Positions 1-8,687 are shown, numbered from the stretch's first letter. The stretch is 51,597 bases of DNA from Promethearchaeota archaeon (GCA_030605085.1 JAUWBH010000015.1:1-51597), one strand, 5' to 3'. Numbers and translations: made by a program. The notes: a model not told the origin generated them from the sequence alone.

Positions 1-293
1 TCGCATTCCAACGCTTCTGTGTCGTTTCCTGTTTGTTTAAAGAAAGTTGTACCGTCTTTAAAGATTTTATTAACTAATTCCATTGAATTCAAAAATTCCT
101 CCGTCGTTTTAACCGTGTTCGCTTCAAAATAGAGGGTGTTGTTTATTTCACCATAAATTTCCATTGCTCTCGCAGCGTTTTTTTTATTAATACAAGATTT
201 TGCTGCTTGTTCGTAGAGTAATAACGATTCTAAGTAGTTTTCCTCTGCTCGCGCTTTTTCTAATAACGCCTCTTCACTTCTCTCTGAAGGCAT
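1..293 (-). CDS. Partial helical protein (5' part only)
   Basis: The minus frame is open from an ATG at 293 to the left edge (97 codons, no stop), so the C-terminal part lies outside the window. An ATG seven bases upstream, in another frame, stops after eight codons. The protein starts MPSERSEEALLEKARAEENY and is charged and helical, with paired A-L-Y residues (for example LLLYEQAAKSC and AARAMEIYGEI) like TPR or SNAP-type helical hairpins. I cannot assign a family. Use of GCG, ACG and CGA codons is higher than in most of the window and resembles the TPR gene at 47271-48104. Confidence 0.6.
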   Translation of the reverse strand, partial: MPSERSEEALLEKARAEENYLESLLLYEQAAKSCINKKNAARAMEIYGEINNTLYFEANTVKTTEEFLNSMELVNKIFKDGTTFFKQTGNDTEALEC

Positions 294-853
294 TTCCCAT
301 CGATTAATACGTATATTTTGACATTTATTACGTAAAACGAATTTCTTAGAATGATAAATGAACATTCAGTTAAATTTATATGTCTTATCTTCTTGCGTTC
401 TTATTTCGAAAAATTTTATTGAAAATTTTAAAATATTAGAAAATACAAGTTAAATCTATATCTACATATTTTAAAAAAGATATTGATAAATAATGATATC
501 CGAAAAAGATAAGAAGATAATATTATGAAATTCACACTACTATGAAATACTAACTGTATGGAACAACATTTCATACTACTACAAACTATATTCTCATTGT
601 TATTAAAAAAAATCTTGGAAGAAGTGTTTAGAATATCAATTACAACTGTTATAACATTTTTTAAATTTTTTTCTTAAACTACAAAATTTTTTCCTTAATA
701 AAATAAGACGGGGTAATTTTAAATATGCAATAAATATCTAACTAGTATAACGCATTATCATAATATCGTTTCAACTGAAAATAGATGTTGACTTTTCAAA
801 GAATAAGATTGTGTTAATAATAGTATAGTACAAATAACACTAAAATTTCTGAA
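294..853. other. Divergent intergenic region, no supported gene
   Basis: Very AT-rich spacer between two divergently transcribed genes, so it should hold both promoters. An 8-bp inverted repeat (tatgaaat at 541-548, atttcata at 568-575) is visible. A 39-codon frame from the ATG at 558 is hydrophobic at its end but has no recognisable similarity or start signal, so it is not called. Confidence 0.5.
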
Positions 854-1651
854 ATGACAAAATCGAAAAAAAAATGGCAGAAACAATTCAGACGGCAAAT
901 TCAATTTTTTGAGGAAATAAATCGAGCAAGTGGAAAATTAAAATTTGATCGTCGCTATGTAATTCCAAGCGATATTGGTAGTCAATTCTACTGTGAACAA
1001 AAATTAGAACGAGAATATCTTACTGGCAAGGTTATTACAGATGAGATGCTTCAAGGAGTAGAAGGGCATGGGCGCATAGTGAAAGATTTTAAACCTATAA
1101 CTATGGAAAATGCGTGGCGAGATATTTACACTAAGGATAAAACAGCTCTAGCAGAGTTTATTTTCATTGCTCCTTATAAAAGTGTCTTTCTTATTGGTCG
1201 ACCTGATGTGATCTTTTTTATCGGAGGGAACCCTATTTTGATGTTTGAGTTTAAATTTAGCAAATACGATACCGATTTTTTATCCCATCACGCTCAAGCT
1301 CAGTGTTATGGTCTTATTATGAGAGAAATCGGATTTGACGTCAAGAATTTGTTTTACTCGATTGTTATCTTCAAACCTGAGATGCTAAAAGAGCGGAAGT
1401 TTATCAAAACGATCCCCCAAAAAATAATTACGGATTTTCTTAGAGGAAATTTTGGAAGTTTAGAGAGTAATTCTAAAACTTATGGGGACGTGAAGGCATA
1501 TATCCATAAATTTACTAGTGAAGTGGCAGAAAAGCACATGGATTGGGCTCTAAAATATTGGACAGAAAAGCGGGAAGCGTGTTGTACAGAACAAGCTGGA
1601 AAATGTCTGAGTTGTAAATATACTCAAGAATGCAAAAAGCTTTCAATTTAA
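854..1651 (+). CDS. Cas4/RecB-like PD-(D/E)XK nuclease with Fe-S cysteines
   Basis: Predicted single-strand DNA exonuclease of the Cas4 type (265 aa). The nuclease core is visible: His72, Asp118 in GRPDVIFF, the Glu132-Phe-Lys134 pair on the next strand, and a Q-x3-Y motif (Gln148, Tyr152). One N-terminal cysteine (Cys47 in SQFYCEQKLE) and a C-terminal cluster (Cys243/244, 251, 254, 260) match the 4Fe-4S arrangement of Cas4 and AddB-like nucleases. There is no cas1, cas2 or CRISPR repeat nearby, so this is a solo Cas4-like protein, as often found in archaeal mobile elements or repair. No Shine-Dalgarno site precedes the ATG. Family assignment is good; the biological role is inferred. Confidence 0.75.
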   Translation: MTKSKKKWQKQFRRQIQFFEEINRASGKLKFDRRYVIPSDIGSQFYCEQKLEREYLTGKVITDEMLQGVEGHGRIVKDFKPITMENAWRDIYTKDKTALAEFIFIAPYKSVFLIGRPDVIFFIGGNPILMFEFKFSKYDTDFLSHHAQAQCYGLIMREIGFDVKNLFYSIVIFKPEMLKERKFIKTIPQKIITDFLRGNFGSLESNSKTYGDVKAYIHKFTSEVAEKHMDWALKYWTEKREACCTEQAGKCLSCKYTQECKKLSI

Positions 1652-1864
1652 AGATAACGAATTAGGAATTATAATGAAAAGATAGTTTTCTCAAGAATTA
1701 AGTTAGAGCTTAGTTACCCTTTCCAAATCGAAAAAATCGTCGTGTTTAACATCTATTTTATCAAATTATGTAAATAATTTAAACAACTTAATTCAACAGT
1801 TTATTCGTAGACCTAAACCTAGTAGAGGAATTAGACATATATCAGATATATTATATGCTTGAAC

Positions 1865-1902
1865 GCTATCAATTTCGGATACCTCTTTATTACGAGTATT
1901 TA
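1865..1902 (+). repeat. 38-bp direct repeat, copy 1
   Basis: Begins gctatcaatttcggatacct and matches 2037-2074 at 37 of 38 positions. Copy 2 is the 3' end of the feoB relic; copy 1 lies upstream of that relic in a different reading frame, so part of the gene end was duplicated. Confidence 0.85.
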
Positions 1903-2075
1903 TTCTCAATGCTCTCGTTACAATGCTTTATATTCCTTGTTTTGCTACAATAATAATTATTGCAAAAGAAACGAATTGGAAATACGCTCTACAGGTTTCT
2001 TTTATGGAAATATGTATTGCTTTGCTCATAGGAGGTGCTATCAATTTCGGATACCTCTTTATTACGAGCATTTAA
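1902..2075 (+). pseudogene. feoB: C-terminal remnant of ferrous iron transporter FeoB
   Basis: The frame ending at TAA 2073-2075 reads LNALVTMLYIPCFATI, then KETNWKYALQ, then a hydrophobic segment. This is the conserved last part of FeoB, where a Y-x-P-C-x-A-T motif is followed by KETG-WKWAL and a final transmembrane helix. Only about 55 residues survive; the G domain and most of the membrane domain are missing, and there is no suitable start. The 93-codon frame over the same DNA (1859-2140) is a different frame and is not a gene. About 115 bases between this relic and the next gene hold nothing recognisable. Confidence 0.6.
2037..2074 (+). repeat. 38-bp direct repeat, copy 2
   Basis: Second copy of the repeat at 1865-1902, one mismatch. 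It coincides with the last 12 codons and part of the stop of the feoB relic. The units start 172 bases apart; sequences outside the 38 bp do not match. Confidence 0.85.
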
Positions 2076-2190
2076 ACTTTTTTCTAAATTGTTATGCATT
2101 TAAATTGTTTCATTTATTTTTATTCGTAATTATCTCCTAAATAGAATAGGACTGACGCTCAAAATAACGTTTTGAACGAATAATAAATAA

Positions 2191-3036
2191 TTGTTGGACA
2201 AAATGGATGCAAGAGACAGAATGGATAAAACTAAGATAGGATATTTTAACTATTTAATCTTTTATCATATCTTCTGGTTTTGTTTAACATTAGCCTCGTG
2301 GTATTTAGAACCCCCTAGTGTACAAGAAATAATTAGACATATTATTTTTGTAATTTTTACTTCTCTCAATTATTATTCAGGAATACGATATGTTGTAATT
2401 GATATTATTAAAAAAAAAAAAATTGATTATTATGTAGCACTAATTATCTATATTGTTATAACATTGACTGTTTCGGTGATATCGTGGATCTTTAACTTTC
2501 CCGGGATTGAATTATTAATTATTTACATATTGGTGATAATTTCATTCGTTTGGATTTGCAACATGGGAATAAATCATGTTTTAAAAAAATTAAGCCTAAA
2601 AACTGAAAGTTTTAGTGTAAAAGAGAAAGATGAGTCTGTAGAAAAAAGACCAAAAGGTTTTGCTAAAGTTATTGCCGATTCCTACGAGCCTTTAAACAAT
2701 ATAGAAGAATTTAAAAACTTTTTTAAAGAAGTTAGGTTTAAAATTCTTATAAATCCATGTGAAGAAGCATGGGCGGCACTGATTTGCGTTGATCATGGCG
2801 TTATTTCGGTTCAAGGCATAACTAATCGACCAAAGGAAAATTTATTACAGGAAAAACTCGGTTGGAAAGCATATCTGGAAACAACATTTCCGATATTTAT
2901 GGAATTAGGTAGTGGAAGAATTTCAACTACCAATTTTCTAAAGAAAGTAATATTTCGCAAAATAAAAGTAAAATATCTTAGAAACTTAAAATATTTGAAA
3001 ATAATGAGAAAATTCTTATCCACAAATGATGTCTAA
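2191..3036 (+). CDS. Four-helix membrane protein with SCP2-like cytosolic domain
   Basis: 281 aa from a TTG start; the ATG at 2203 is an equally good start. Four hydrophobic segments lie at about residues 23-40, 49-66, 82-102 and 105-126. A soluble domain (about 155-281) follows, starting RPKGFAKVIADSYEPLNN. Its pattern (AWAALICVDHGVISVQGI, then a lysine/arginine-rich end with FMELGSGRISTTNFLKKVIF) resembles SCP2 lipid-carrier folds found fused to membrane helices in archaea. That is a pattern judgement, not a proven assignment. It stands alone, with AT-rich spacers on both sides. Confidence 0.65.
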   Translation: MLDKMDARDRMDKTKIGYFNYLIFYHIFWFCLTLASWYLEPPSVQEIIRHIIFVIFTSLNYYSGIRYVVIDIIKKKKIDYYVALIIYIVITLTVSVISWIFNFPGIELLIIYILVIISFVWICNMGINHVLKKLSLKTESFSVKEKDESVEKRPKGFAKVIADSYEPLNNIEEFKNFFKEVRFKILINPCEEAWAALICVDHGVISVQGITNRPKENLLQEKLGWKAYLETTFPIFMELGSGRISTTNFLKKVIFRKIKVKYLRNLKYLKIMRKFLSTNDV

Positions 3037-3183
3037 TCCATACAATTGTTAGAATTGATGATTCAAATAAAGACCTAATTATTATAAGAAAGATTAATTA
3101 CTTTTCTAAAAACATATCTATTATATTTAAATTATCTTAAGAATTTTTATACGTAGATTTGAATTAATTAATAGTAACTTACA

Positions 3184-4188
3184 ATGAAGGTCAGAATAAC
3201 AACTCCTTGCAGAATTCACTTGTCATTAATAGACGAGAATGGATACACTGGTAGAGTAGACGGTGGGATTGGTCTCATGTTGGATAGACCTAATGTAGTT
3301 TTTGAAGCCACAAATTCTGTTAACGAGTTTCAAATTGAATGTAATCGATATTATAGGGAATCTATTGAAGTTATTAACGAAAAAGCTTCAAAAATTTTTA
3401 AGGTATTTAATATTAATAATAAAAATTTTCATTTCCACTTAAAAAGATATTATCCCAGTCATGTAGGATTAGGTTCTAAAACGCAATTATCTCTGGCTAT
3501 AGCTACCGCAATTGCTAAATTAAAAAATAAGAATATTCCTGTTCAAGAATTAACTAAACTAGCTGAAAGAGGGGGAACATCCGGAATTGGATGGAGAGGT
3601 TTTGAAAAAGGAGGTTTCATCTTAGATGCAGGACATGATTTTGGTAAAGGAAAAGAAAAGGAGACATTTTTACCTTCTTCGGCTTCAAATTCCGCTGATC
3701 CGGCACTCACTATTCTTAGGTATCCCATTCCAGATTCTTGGCGATTTGTACTTGTTATACCAAATGTAAAACCTGGAGCGTATGGGGATAAAGAGATGGA
3801 AGTTTTTCAAGAACATGCCCCTATTCCAAGAAGCGAAGTAAATGAAGTTTCTCACCAAATTATAATGAAAGTTCTCCCGGGAATTATAAAAAACGACTTA
3901 GCCTGTTTTGGAGAAGGATTAAAAAGGATTCAATGTATTGGATTCAAGAAAATTGAAATTGATTTACAACACGATGTAGTTAAAGATCTATTAATCTTTT
4001 TCGAAGAATCCGGTGTAAAAGCTTATGGAATGTCATCTTTTGGTCCTAGCGTTGTAGGAATAACGGAATCTGACTCGCAAGCTGACGATTTATTTAAAGT
4101 AGTTCATAATCGAATTAAAAGTATCGGCGGTCATATTTATATCTGCAAACCCAATAATACTGGAGCAAAAATAGAATATATTGAATGA
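3184..4188 (+). CDS. Beta-ribofuranosylaminobenzene 5'-phosphate synthase
   Basis: First committed enzyme of the arylamine side of tetrahydromethanopterin: it condenses PRPP with 4-hydroxybenzoate or 4-aminobenzoate, releasing pyrophosphate. The protein (334 aa, normal length) belongs to the GHMP-kinase-like superfamily. It shows the N-terminal TPCRIHLSLID strand, a glycine-rich region (GGIGLMLDRP) and the diagnostic P-x3-GLGSKTQLSL loop at 91-105. A second glycine-rich stretch follows (AERGGTSGIGWRGFEKGGF). It ends 6 bases before mptD, so the two are probably co-transcribed and act in the same pathway. Confidence 0.88.
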   Translation: MKVRITTPCRIHLSLIDENGYTGRVDGGIGLMLDRPNVVFEATNSVNEFQIECNRYYRESIEVINEKASKIFKVFNINNKNFHFHLKRYYPSHVGLGSKTQLSLAIATAIAKLKNKNIPVQELTKLAERGGTSGIGWRGFEKGGFILDAGHDFGKGKEKETFLPSSASNSADPALTILRYPIPDSWRFVLVIPNVKPGAYGDKEMEVFQEHAPIPRSEVNEVSHQIIMKVLPGIIKNDLACFGEGLKRIQCIGFKKIEIDLQHDVVKDLLIFFEESGVKAYGMSSFGPSVVGITESDSQADDLFKVVHNRIKSIGGHIYICKPNNTGAKIEYIE

Positions 4189-4194
4189 ATTTCA

Positions 4195-4584
4195 ATGGCA
4201 AATAATAACGAAAAAATCTATTTTTCACCTGAGTTAAGCGATCGAGAACGAGCTTGTTTTGAATCTGGGATAAAACTCGGAGCTCTTTACCATATTTTGT
4301 GCGGAATTCCTATATCTTCTAACGAAAATGTTATTGAATCTATTGAGAAGGGTATTGAAGCAGCAATTTCCTGTCAACCTTATGTTGATTCTGTTGCTGT
4401 ATCTCTGGATCGAAAAAAAATTGTAGGAGATAAAAAAAATCAATTTGACTACGACGAGATAAGTGGAAAAATTATCAGGGCAGAAATTATTGTTAGATAT
4501 AAATCAGTTGAAATTGTTGCAAAAATAGATTGGGTCGAAAATTTGCAATATCCCCTTATGTTTATCGAAAAAATTAAGGAATAA
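4195..4584 (+). CDS. mptD: MptD-type archaeal dihydroneopterin aldolase
   Basis: 129 aa, the size expected for the archaeal aldolase that converts 7,8-dihydroneopterin to 6-hydroxymethyl-7,8-dihydropterin. Characteristic blocks are ERACFESGIKLGALYHILCG at the N-terminus and a C-terminal IIVRYKSVEIVAKIDWVENLQYP core. It is unrelated to bacterial FolB. The ATG lies 6 bases after the beta-RFAP synthase stop, so the two form an operon. Together with mptA (41226-42161) it covers the pterin branch of tetrahydromethanopterin synthesis. Confidence 0.82.
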   Translation: MANNNEKIYFSPELSDRERACFESGIKLGALYHILCGIPISSNENVIESIEKGIEAAISCQPYVDSVAVSLDRKKIVGDKKNQFDYDEISGKIIRAEIIVRYKSVEIVAKIDWVENLQYPLMFIEKIKE

Positions 4585-4647
4585 CAGTAAATTTATGATG
4601 CTTTTTTTAATTTCTTTTAGCGATAACGAATTCAATCTTTATAAGGT

Positions 4648-4908
4648 GTGAATAAAATTAAAACAAAAAATATAAGTGTTGATATGAAAAAAGGTGAGAA
4701 AGTTCCATTTAAAGAAACATATCTAGTATTTAATAGACGGAAAGATAAAGTTAGAATCGTCCAAAAATTCGTAGATCAAACAAAAAATCAATCTATTACT
4801 TTAAAGTCTCAGGAATGTGAAAGGTTAATTAATTTGATCCATTCATTTTTGTTTAATGGTAAATTCAAACCTTATAAAGGAAAAATGCTAATTTTTGAAA
4901 AAGAATAA
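4648..4908 (+). CDS. Small basic hypothetical protein
   Basis: 86 aa from a GTG start. Rich in Lys and Arg (KTKNISVDMKKGEKVPFKET), with two short beta-type stretches (YLVFNRRKDKVRIVQKFVD) and a central helix (LKSQECERLINLIHSFLF). No family recognised. It lies 63 bases after mptD on the same strand and converges with the DUF447 gene, so it may be the last gene of the methanopterin transcript. No in-frame ATG gives a better start. Confidence 0.55.
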   Translation: MNKIKTKNISVDMKKGEKVPFKETYLVFNRRKDKVRIVQKFVDQTKNQSITLKSQECERLINLIHSFLFNGKFKPYKGKMLIFEKE

Positions 4909-4922
4909 TAAAATAAGAGATT

Positions 4923-5618
4923 CTATAAGTTTCTAATGTAATTGTTAACGAGTTCAATAGTTTTTAGAGCATTTTTGTTCTTTCCAAATCTTTGAATATT
5001 TTCCCTAAAATATTTTATTTTTTCAAGGATATTGTTGAAAAGATCAAGATTCTCTATTCCTTTTGCTATTTTGAGCCTTGTAGCTAATATTATCGTTTCT
5101 AACGCTAAACTTTCTGCCCTATTAAAAGTTTTGAAGGAATCCATTAATTTTTCCCAATATATAACTTTTAATGAGAATACGGGTATCATCACATCCCCCA
5201 ATCCATTTTGCTTCACTTTTTGAAATTCTGATTCTACTTCACAGATTAGAATCGCCCAAGCTTCGTTAATGTAAGGCATAGAAATTGCTCTGGATTCCAA
5301 ATTTTTAAAATTATAATATTTTGGAGGGAATTCAGTTAATCCAATAGGAGAATTCGCCTCTTTTAAAGCCGCTAAAGCGTATAAATATATATTATCTAAA
5401 AAACTAATCGTAATGATACTTGTATCTTTTAAATTTATATAGGTATAGGTACTAGGATAAGGATTAATTGTAATTTGATTATCGTCCGTTAATCTTATAC
5501 CCATACAAGATGTATTTGGCTTAATTTCTTTACCATTTTCGGTTATCGAATATGTTGATGCTAAAATTTCGTATAAGTAATCTTTTTTTAGCCCAAAATC
5601 TCGTGGATCAAAATTCAT
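4923..5618 (-). CDS. DUF447 family flavin-reductase-like protein
   Basis: 231 aa. The N-terminal half (PNTSCMGIRLTDDNQITINP, then STYTYINLKDTSIITISF) is the split-barrel FMN-binding pattern of the archaeal DUF447 family; the C-terminal third is helical (LALETIILATRLKIAKG, then LELVN-type repeats). Family members occur in archaea and methylotrophs that make tetrahydromethanopterin and commonly sit beside its biosynthesis genes, as here (two methanopterin genes lie just upstream, convergent). The exact reaction is unknown. A role in cofactor synthesis or a flavin redox step is inference from context. Confidence 0.75.
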   Translation of the reverse strand: MNFDPRDFGLKKDYLYEILASTYSITENGKEIKPNTSCMGIRLTDDNQITINPYPSTYTYINLKDTSIITISFLDNIYLYALAALKEANSPIGLTEFPPKYYNFKNLESRAISMPYINEAWAILICEVESEFQKVKQNGLGDVMIPVFSLKVIYWEKLMDSFKTFNRAESLALETIILATRLKIAKGIENLDLFNNILEKIKYFRENIQRFGKNKNALKTIELVNNYIRNL

Positions 5619-5663
5619 AATTATTATTTTTGAAATTAAAAAAATTTTATTTATTTTAGAAAA

Positions 5664-5918
5664 TTAAACGAAATTAAAATCGCTGTCTCCAACTTTATCA
5701 TGCTCAACATCATATTCTTTAATAATTTTAATATCCTCTTCTAAATTGATAACATTGTCGGAAATCCATAAACTTAGATATCCATCGTTGTCTGTCCAAT
5801 TCTCTATTCTATAATAATGCCCTTCCTCAGCAGTTTCAGATACAATATCAAAATATATAAATACATCGTGTTTATCGTCAAATTTTTCCAAGATTTTTTT
5901 TAATTCACCAACTTTCAA
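5664..5918 (-). CDS. Small acidic hypothetical protein
   Basis: 84 aa, acidic, from a TTG start (VGELKKILEKFDDKHDVFIY). The pattern 'short helix, K-F-DDK-x-V-F-I, strands' resembles small proteins of unknown function found in phages and bacterial chromosomes. The TTG lies one base after the stop of the short VOC-like frame upstream (5920-6021), which suggests translational coupling on one transcript. No function can be assigned. Confidence 0.5.
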   Translation of the reverse strand: MKVGELKKILEKFDDKHDVFIYFDIVSETAEEGHYYRIENWTDNDGYLSLWISDNVINLEEDIKIIKEYDVEHDKVGDSDFNFV

Positions 5919-5919
5919 T

Positions 5920-6021
5920 TTATTTCACAACCCTAAAATTATTAGCCTGCTTCTCAACATCTTTGTAAACATATCCGAGCTGGGATATTTGTAGATTTTC
6001 TATATTAATACTATTTTCCAT
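5920..6021 (-). pseudogene. N-terminal fragment of a VOC (glyoxalase-fold) protein
   Basis: 33 codons from ATG 6021 to TAA 5920-5922. The segment ISQLGYVYKDVEKQANNF matches the first beta-strand/helix of vicinal-oxygen-chelate proteins (hxhGhVVKDhEKA). Nothing of the rest of the fold follows. It either is a decayed gene or now serves only as a leader for the coupled 84-aa gene. The assignment rests on one short motif. Confidence 0.4.
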
Positions 6022-6160
6022 TTTCTTATCAATTAAAAATGTTATTTTATTAAATAATATTTTTTAGTTAATAGTATTTATAAATTGATTTATTGAAATC
6101 GTAATGATGCAATTTTTTAAAAAAAATTTAATATAATATTGTCAATTTAATTTAAAATTC

Positions 6161-7402
6161 TCAAGCTTGCTTTAGGAGGGATGCGATGTAATCCCATTTC
6201 TTATTAATTCTCTCAGCCGTTCGTAATCGATTAAAAATCTTATATTCAAATGCTCCTATTAAATTGTAATAACCTTTTACTTGTTTATAAACTTCAAAGT
6301 CTTCGAATTTTTCTTTATATTTGTCAATATTTTCAAATAAGGCTTGATTAATCTCAGAATATTCTTTTTGTTTTCCTGAAAGATTTTTTAACTGCATCGA
6401 CAGCATGTTTACCCAGAAATTTGCCATTTCCATTGAATAAACGAGTCCAGAGGAACCAAAAGGGTTCACAAAACCAGCACTATCGCCAATAAGAACAACA
6501 CCTGGAATTGGGACATAATTTTCGACCATTTTAGCATTTGGAAGCCATGTTAATTCTTCATAGTCAAATTTTGCTCCTTTAAAAAATGTGCTAAATCCTG
6601 GATATGATTTTTTTAATTCTTCCCAAACTCTCATTATTTCATCATCACTGGGAATCGAAACAGTTTTCATTTGACGAGCCTGCGCCATACGTATCATTAA
6701 ACCAACTTCAGCTCTTTTATTCCCTAGTGGAAAGACATACGCAACACATTGAGGAAACCTTGGAGAATAATCCAAATCACCGTTACCAATGAAATAAAAC
6801 TGAAGATCAATAGTCTCCTTGATATCAATATTAGCTTCACTTATCAAACATTTTACAATTGGACAAATGATCTCATCATCATAAGGAATGCCATAATGTC
6901 TCCCAAGTACTGCAGAATACCCGCTACAATCTAAAATGGAATTGCCATATACTTCTTGAATGTTTCCATTCTCATCCTTATATTTAATTCCAACACAAAT
7001 GTTTTCTTTTTCGATTGGTTCGATCGCTTCACTTTTTAAGAGTATTTTTACGCCTGTATCTTGCGCAACTTCGACAAATCGATCTATAAATTCACGCCAT
7101 TCAAAAAAATAATGATCGTATTCACGGTATGTTGTAGTAGTCTGAAGATCCCCTGGAGAATGCCAAACTTTTCCCCCATTAGATTTTAAACCAATTGAAG
7201 GTAAATATCCTTTTCCTAGAATATCATCGACGATTTTTACATGAGTCATACCCTCACCACGGGGCTTAGGACCTGCCTTTTCTCCTTTTTCCAGAATTAT
7301 AGCACTAAGTCCATTCCTCGCAGCTACTATACCAGCAGTTAAACCGGCTGGTCCTGCACCTACAATTACAAAGTTATAAAATTCAAAATTTTTTTCAGAC
7401 AT
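6161..7402 (-). CDS. Geranylgeranyl reductase family FAD oxidoreductase
   Basis: 413 aa flavoprotein that in archaea saturates the isoprenoid chains of ether lipids; close relatives act on other polyprenyl substrates. Visible features: the Rossmann FAD motif VGAGPAGLTAGIVAARNG at the N-terminus, KPRGEGMTH near the substrate side, DCSGYSAVLGR, and the second FAD motif VVLIGDSAGFVNPFGSSGLV at about residue 300. Length and motif order fit the family. It lies 55 bases downstream of the split-barrel flavin protein on the same strand, so the two may be co-transcribed. The precise substrate cannot be told from sequence. Confidence 0.82.
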   Translation of the reverse strand: MSEKNFEFYNFVIVGAGPAGLTAGIVAARNGLSAIILEKGEKAGPKPRGEGMTHVKIVDDILGKGYLPSIGLKSNGGKVWHSPGDLQTTTTYREYDHYFFEWREFIDRFVEVAQDTGVKILLKSEAIEPIEKENICVGIKYKDENGNIQEVYGNSILDCSGYSAVLGRHYGIPYDDEIICPIVKCLISEANIDIKETIDLQFYFIGNGDLDYSPRFPQCVAYVFPLGNKRAEVGLMIRMAQARQMKTVSIPSDDEIMRVWEELKKSYPGFSTFFKGAKFDYEELTWLPNAKMVENYVPIPGVVLIGDSAGFVNPFGSSGLVYSMEMANFWVNMLSMQLKNLSGKQKEYSEINQALFENIDKYKEKFEDFEVYKQVKGYYNLIGAFEYKIFNRLRTAERINKKWDYIASLLKQA

Positions 7403-7457
7403 AGTTCAAAAATAAATAAATTTGTAATTTATAATTTCGTTAAAAATAAAATAAAGT

Positions 7458-8321
7458 TTAAAGTTTAAATTCAGTAACTTTGGGACGAGTGTCTATTTTA
7501 GGATAAATTATACCAGCTAAAGGAGGGCTGCTATTATATATTTCTTCAATTTCAATTAACCCATATTCGAGATCTTCTAGTTGTTTAACGCCTGTGTAAG
7601 TTCCTTTTACAACTTGGTTGGCCATATCAAAATTCGATGCAAAGACGGCAACTTTAGAATCGACAGGAATTTGTAAGAAATCTTCTTTTAAAGCCGTTAA
7701 GGGAAAATAGAGTCTATTATGATCAACGGCTTGAAGTTGAAGGTGTGGAATAATGATAGGATAACCATCTGTATCAAGGTAAGCTATGGCCCGTACACCT
7801 ATAGGATCAGTAAATAGTTTATATCCGATAACATTTAATCTCTTCTCATCAAGTCCGGAACCGGCTTCGCGTCTAATGTTCTTTTTAACTTTTCTTGGAA
7901 TACTCCCCGGAGGCAAATTCTTTATAGGAGTAGTTGCAACAACATTGTTGTAATAAACTTTATAAATATTTATGTATGTAAAATACCGCATAAAATCTGA
8001 TTTATTGAAATATTCTATGTCTTCTCCTTCGGTTTTAGTATGACTAAAATCCGCCTTTATCTGTGTGAACTTAAACGGGGCTTCTGCGGTCATATAAAAA
8101 AACCCTTGCTTTGGATTTTGTTCTACATATTTTTTGCTTAAACCCTTTGAAAATTCGCCCCATACTATTTGGTCTTTAGATTTTGCTCGATTACTCGAAA
8201 TCATCGTTATATGGGGCCAATTTCGTGGATCTACAGTTGAAATTAACTTTACCATAATTTCTGGTTGCGTAAACTTAACAATTTCCTCTGAAAGTTCGGA
8301 AGACCATTTTTCTTTTTCCAT
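7458..8321 (-). CDS. Pyridoxamine 5'-phosphate oxidase-like split-barrel protein
   Basis: 287 aa with two related halves. The N-terminal half (VKLISTVDPRNWPHITMISS, QIVWGEFSKGLSKKYVEQNP) and the C-terminal half (RAIAYLDTDGYPIIIPHLQL, VAVFASNFDMANQVVKGTYTG) both look like FMN- or F420-binding split-barrel domains of the PNPOx superfamily. The tandem arrangement is unusual compared with single-domain members. F420 genes elsewhere in the window make an F420 enzyme possible, but that is inference. It is upstream of and probably co-transcribed with the geranylgeranyl reductase-like gene. Confidence 0.65.
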   Translation of the reverse strand: MEKEKWSSELSEEIVKFTQPEIMVKLISTVDPRNWPHITMISSNRAKSKDQIVWGEFSKGLSKKYVEQNPKQGFFYMTAEAPFKFTQIKADFSHTKTEGEDIEYFNKSDFMRYFTYINIYKVYYNNVVATTPIKNLPPGSIPRKVKKNIRREAGSGLDEKRLNVIGYKLFTDPIGVRAIAYLDTDGYPIIIPHLQLQAVDHNRLYFPLTALKEDFLQIPVDSKVAVFASNFDMANQVVKGTYTGVKQLEDLEYGLIEIEEIYNSSPPLAGIIYPKIDTRPKVTEFKL

Positions 8322-8540
8322 GTTTTAATTCACCATTATTAATATTAGAATGTTATATTTACATTTTAAAAATTGCCGTTATTTGTAATCAATAAAAAAA
8401 TTAATAGAATTTTATAACGTTTTTTGTTATTAAGATTCAGTATTATACTAAATATTTAAATATGGTAAGAGAGATTTTTATATTAATATTTTTAAATTAT
8501 AGATCGATATGAAAATACTATGAATAAACAAGCAATAAGA

Positions 8541-8687
8541 TTAATTCTTGTCTTTGTCAGCCTCTATTAGCTTATTATAAAGTTCTTCTAAGAAATCAAA
8601 ATTAAATGCATTTCCTTTTTCTGGTCGATTTAAAGAGATTATTCCAACACTATGTTTAACTTTATATAAAATATTACTCTGTTTCAT
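8541..8687 (-). pseudogene. N-terminal remnant of a crotonase (enoyl-CoA hydratase) gene
   Basis: 48 codons from ATG 8687 to TAA 8541-8543. The peptide contains VGIISLNRPEKGNAFN followed by a helix, LEELYNKLIEADKDKN, which is the conserved N-terminus of enoyl-CoA hydratase/isomerase proteins. The oxyanion-hole loops and the rest (about 200 residues) are absent. The remaining DNA to 8322 is AT-rich, holds the promoter side of the split-barrel gene and shows no gene. Confidence 0.65.

Noticed and set aside
541..575. 8-bp inverted repeat as an operator
   Set aside because: Too short and AT-rich to stand out from chance.
854..1651. Part of a CRISPR-Cas locus
   Set aside because: No cas1, cas2, effector genes or regularly spaced repeats anywhere in the window.
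1859..2140. 93-codon plus frame as a gene
   Set aside because: It covers the feoB relic in the wrong frame and has no start signal; the family match is in another frame.
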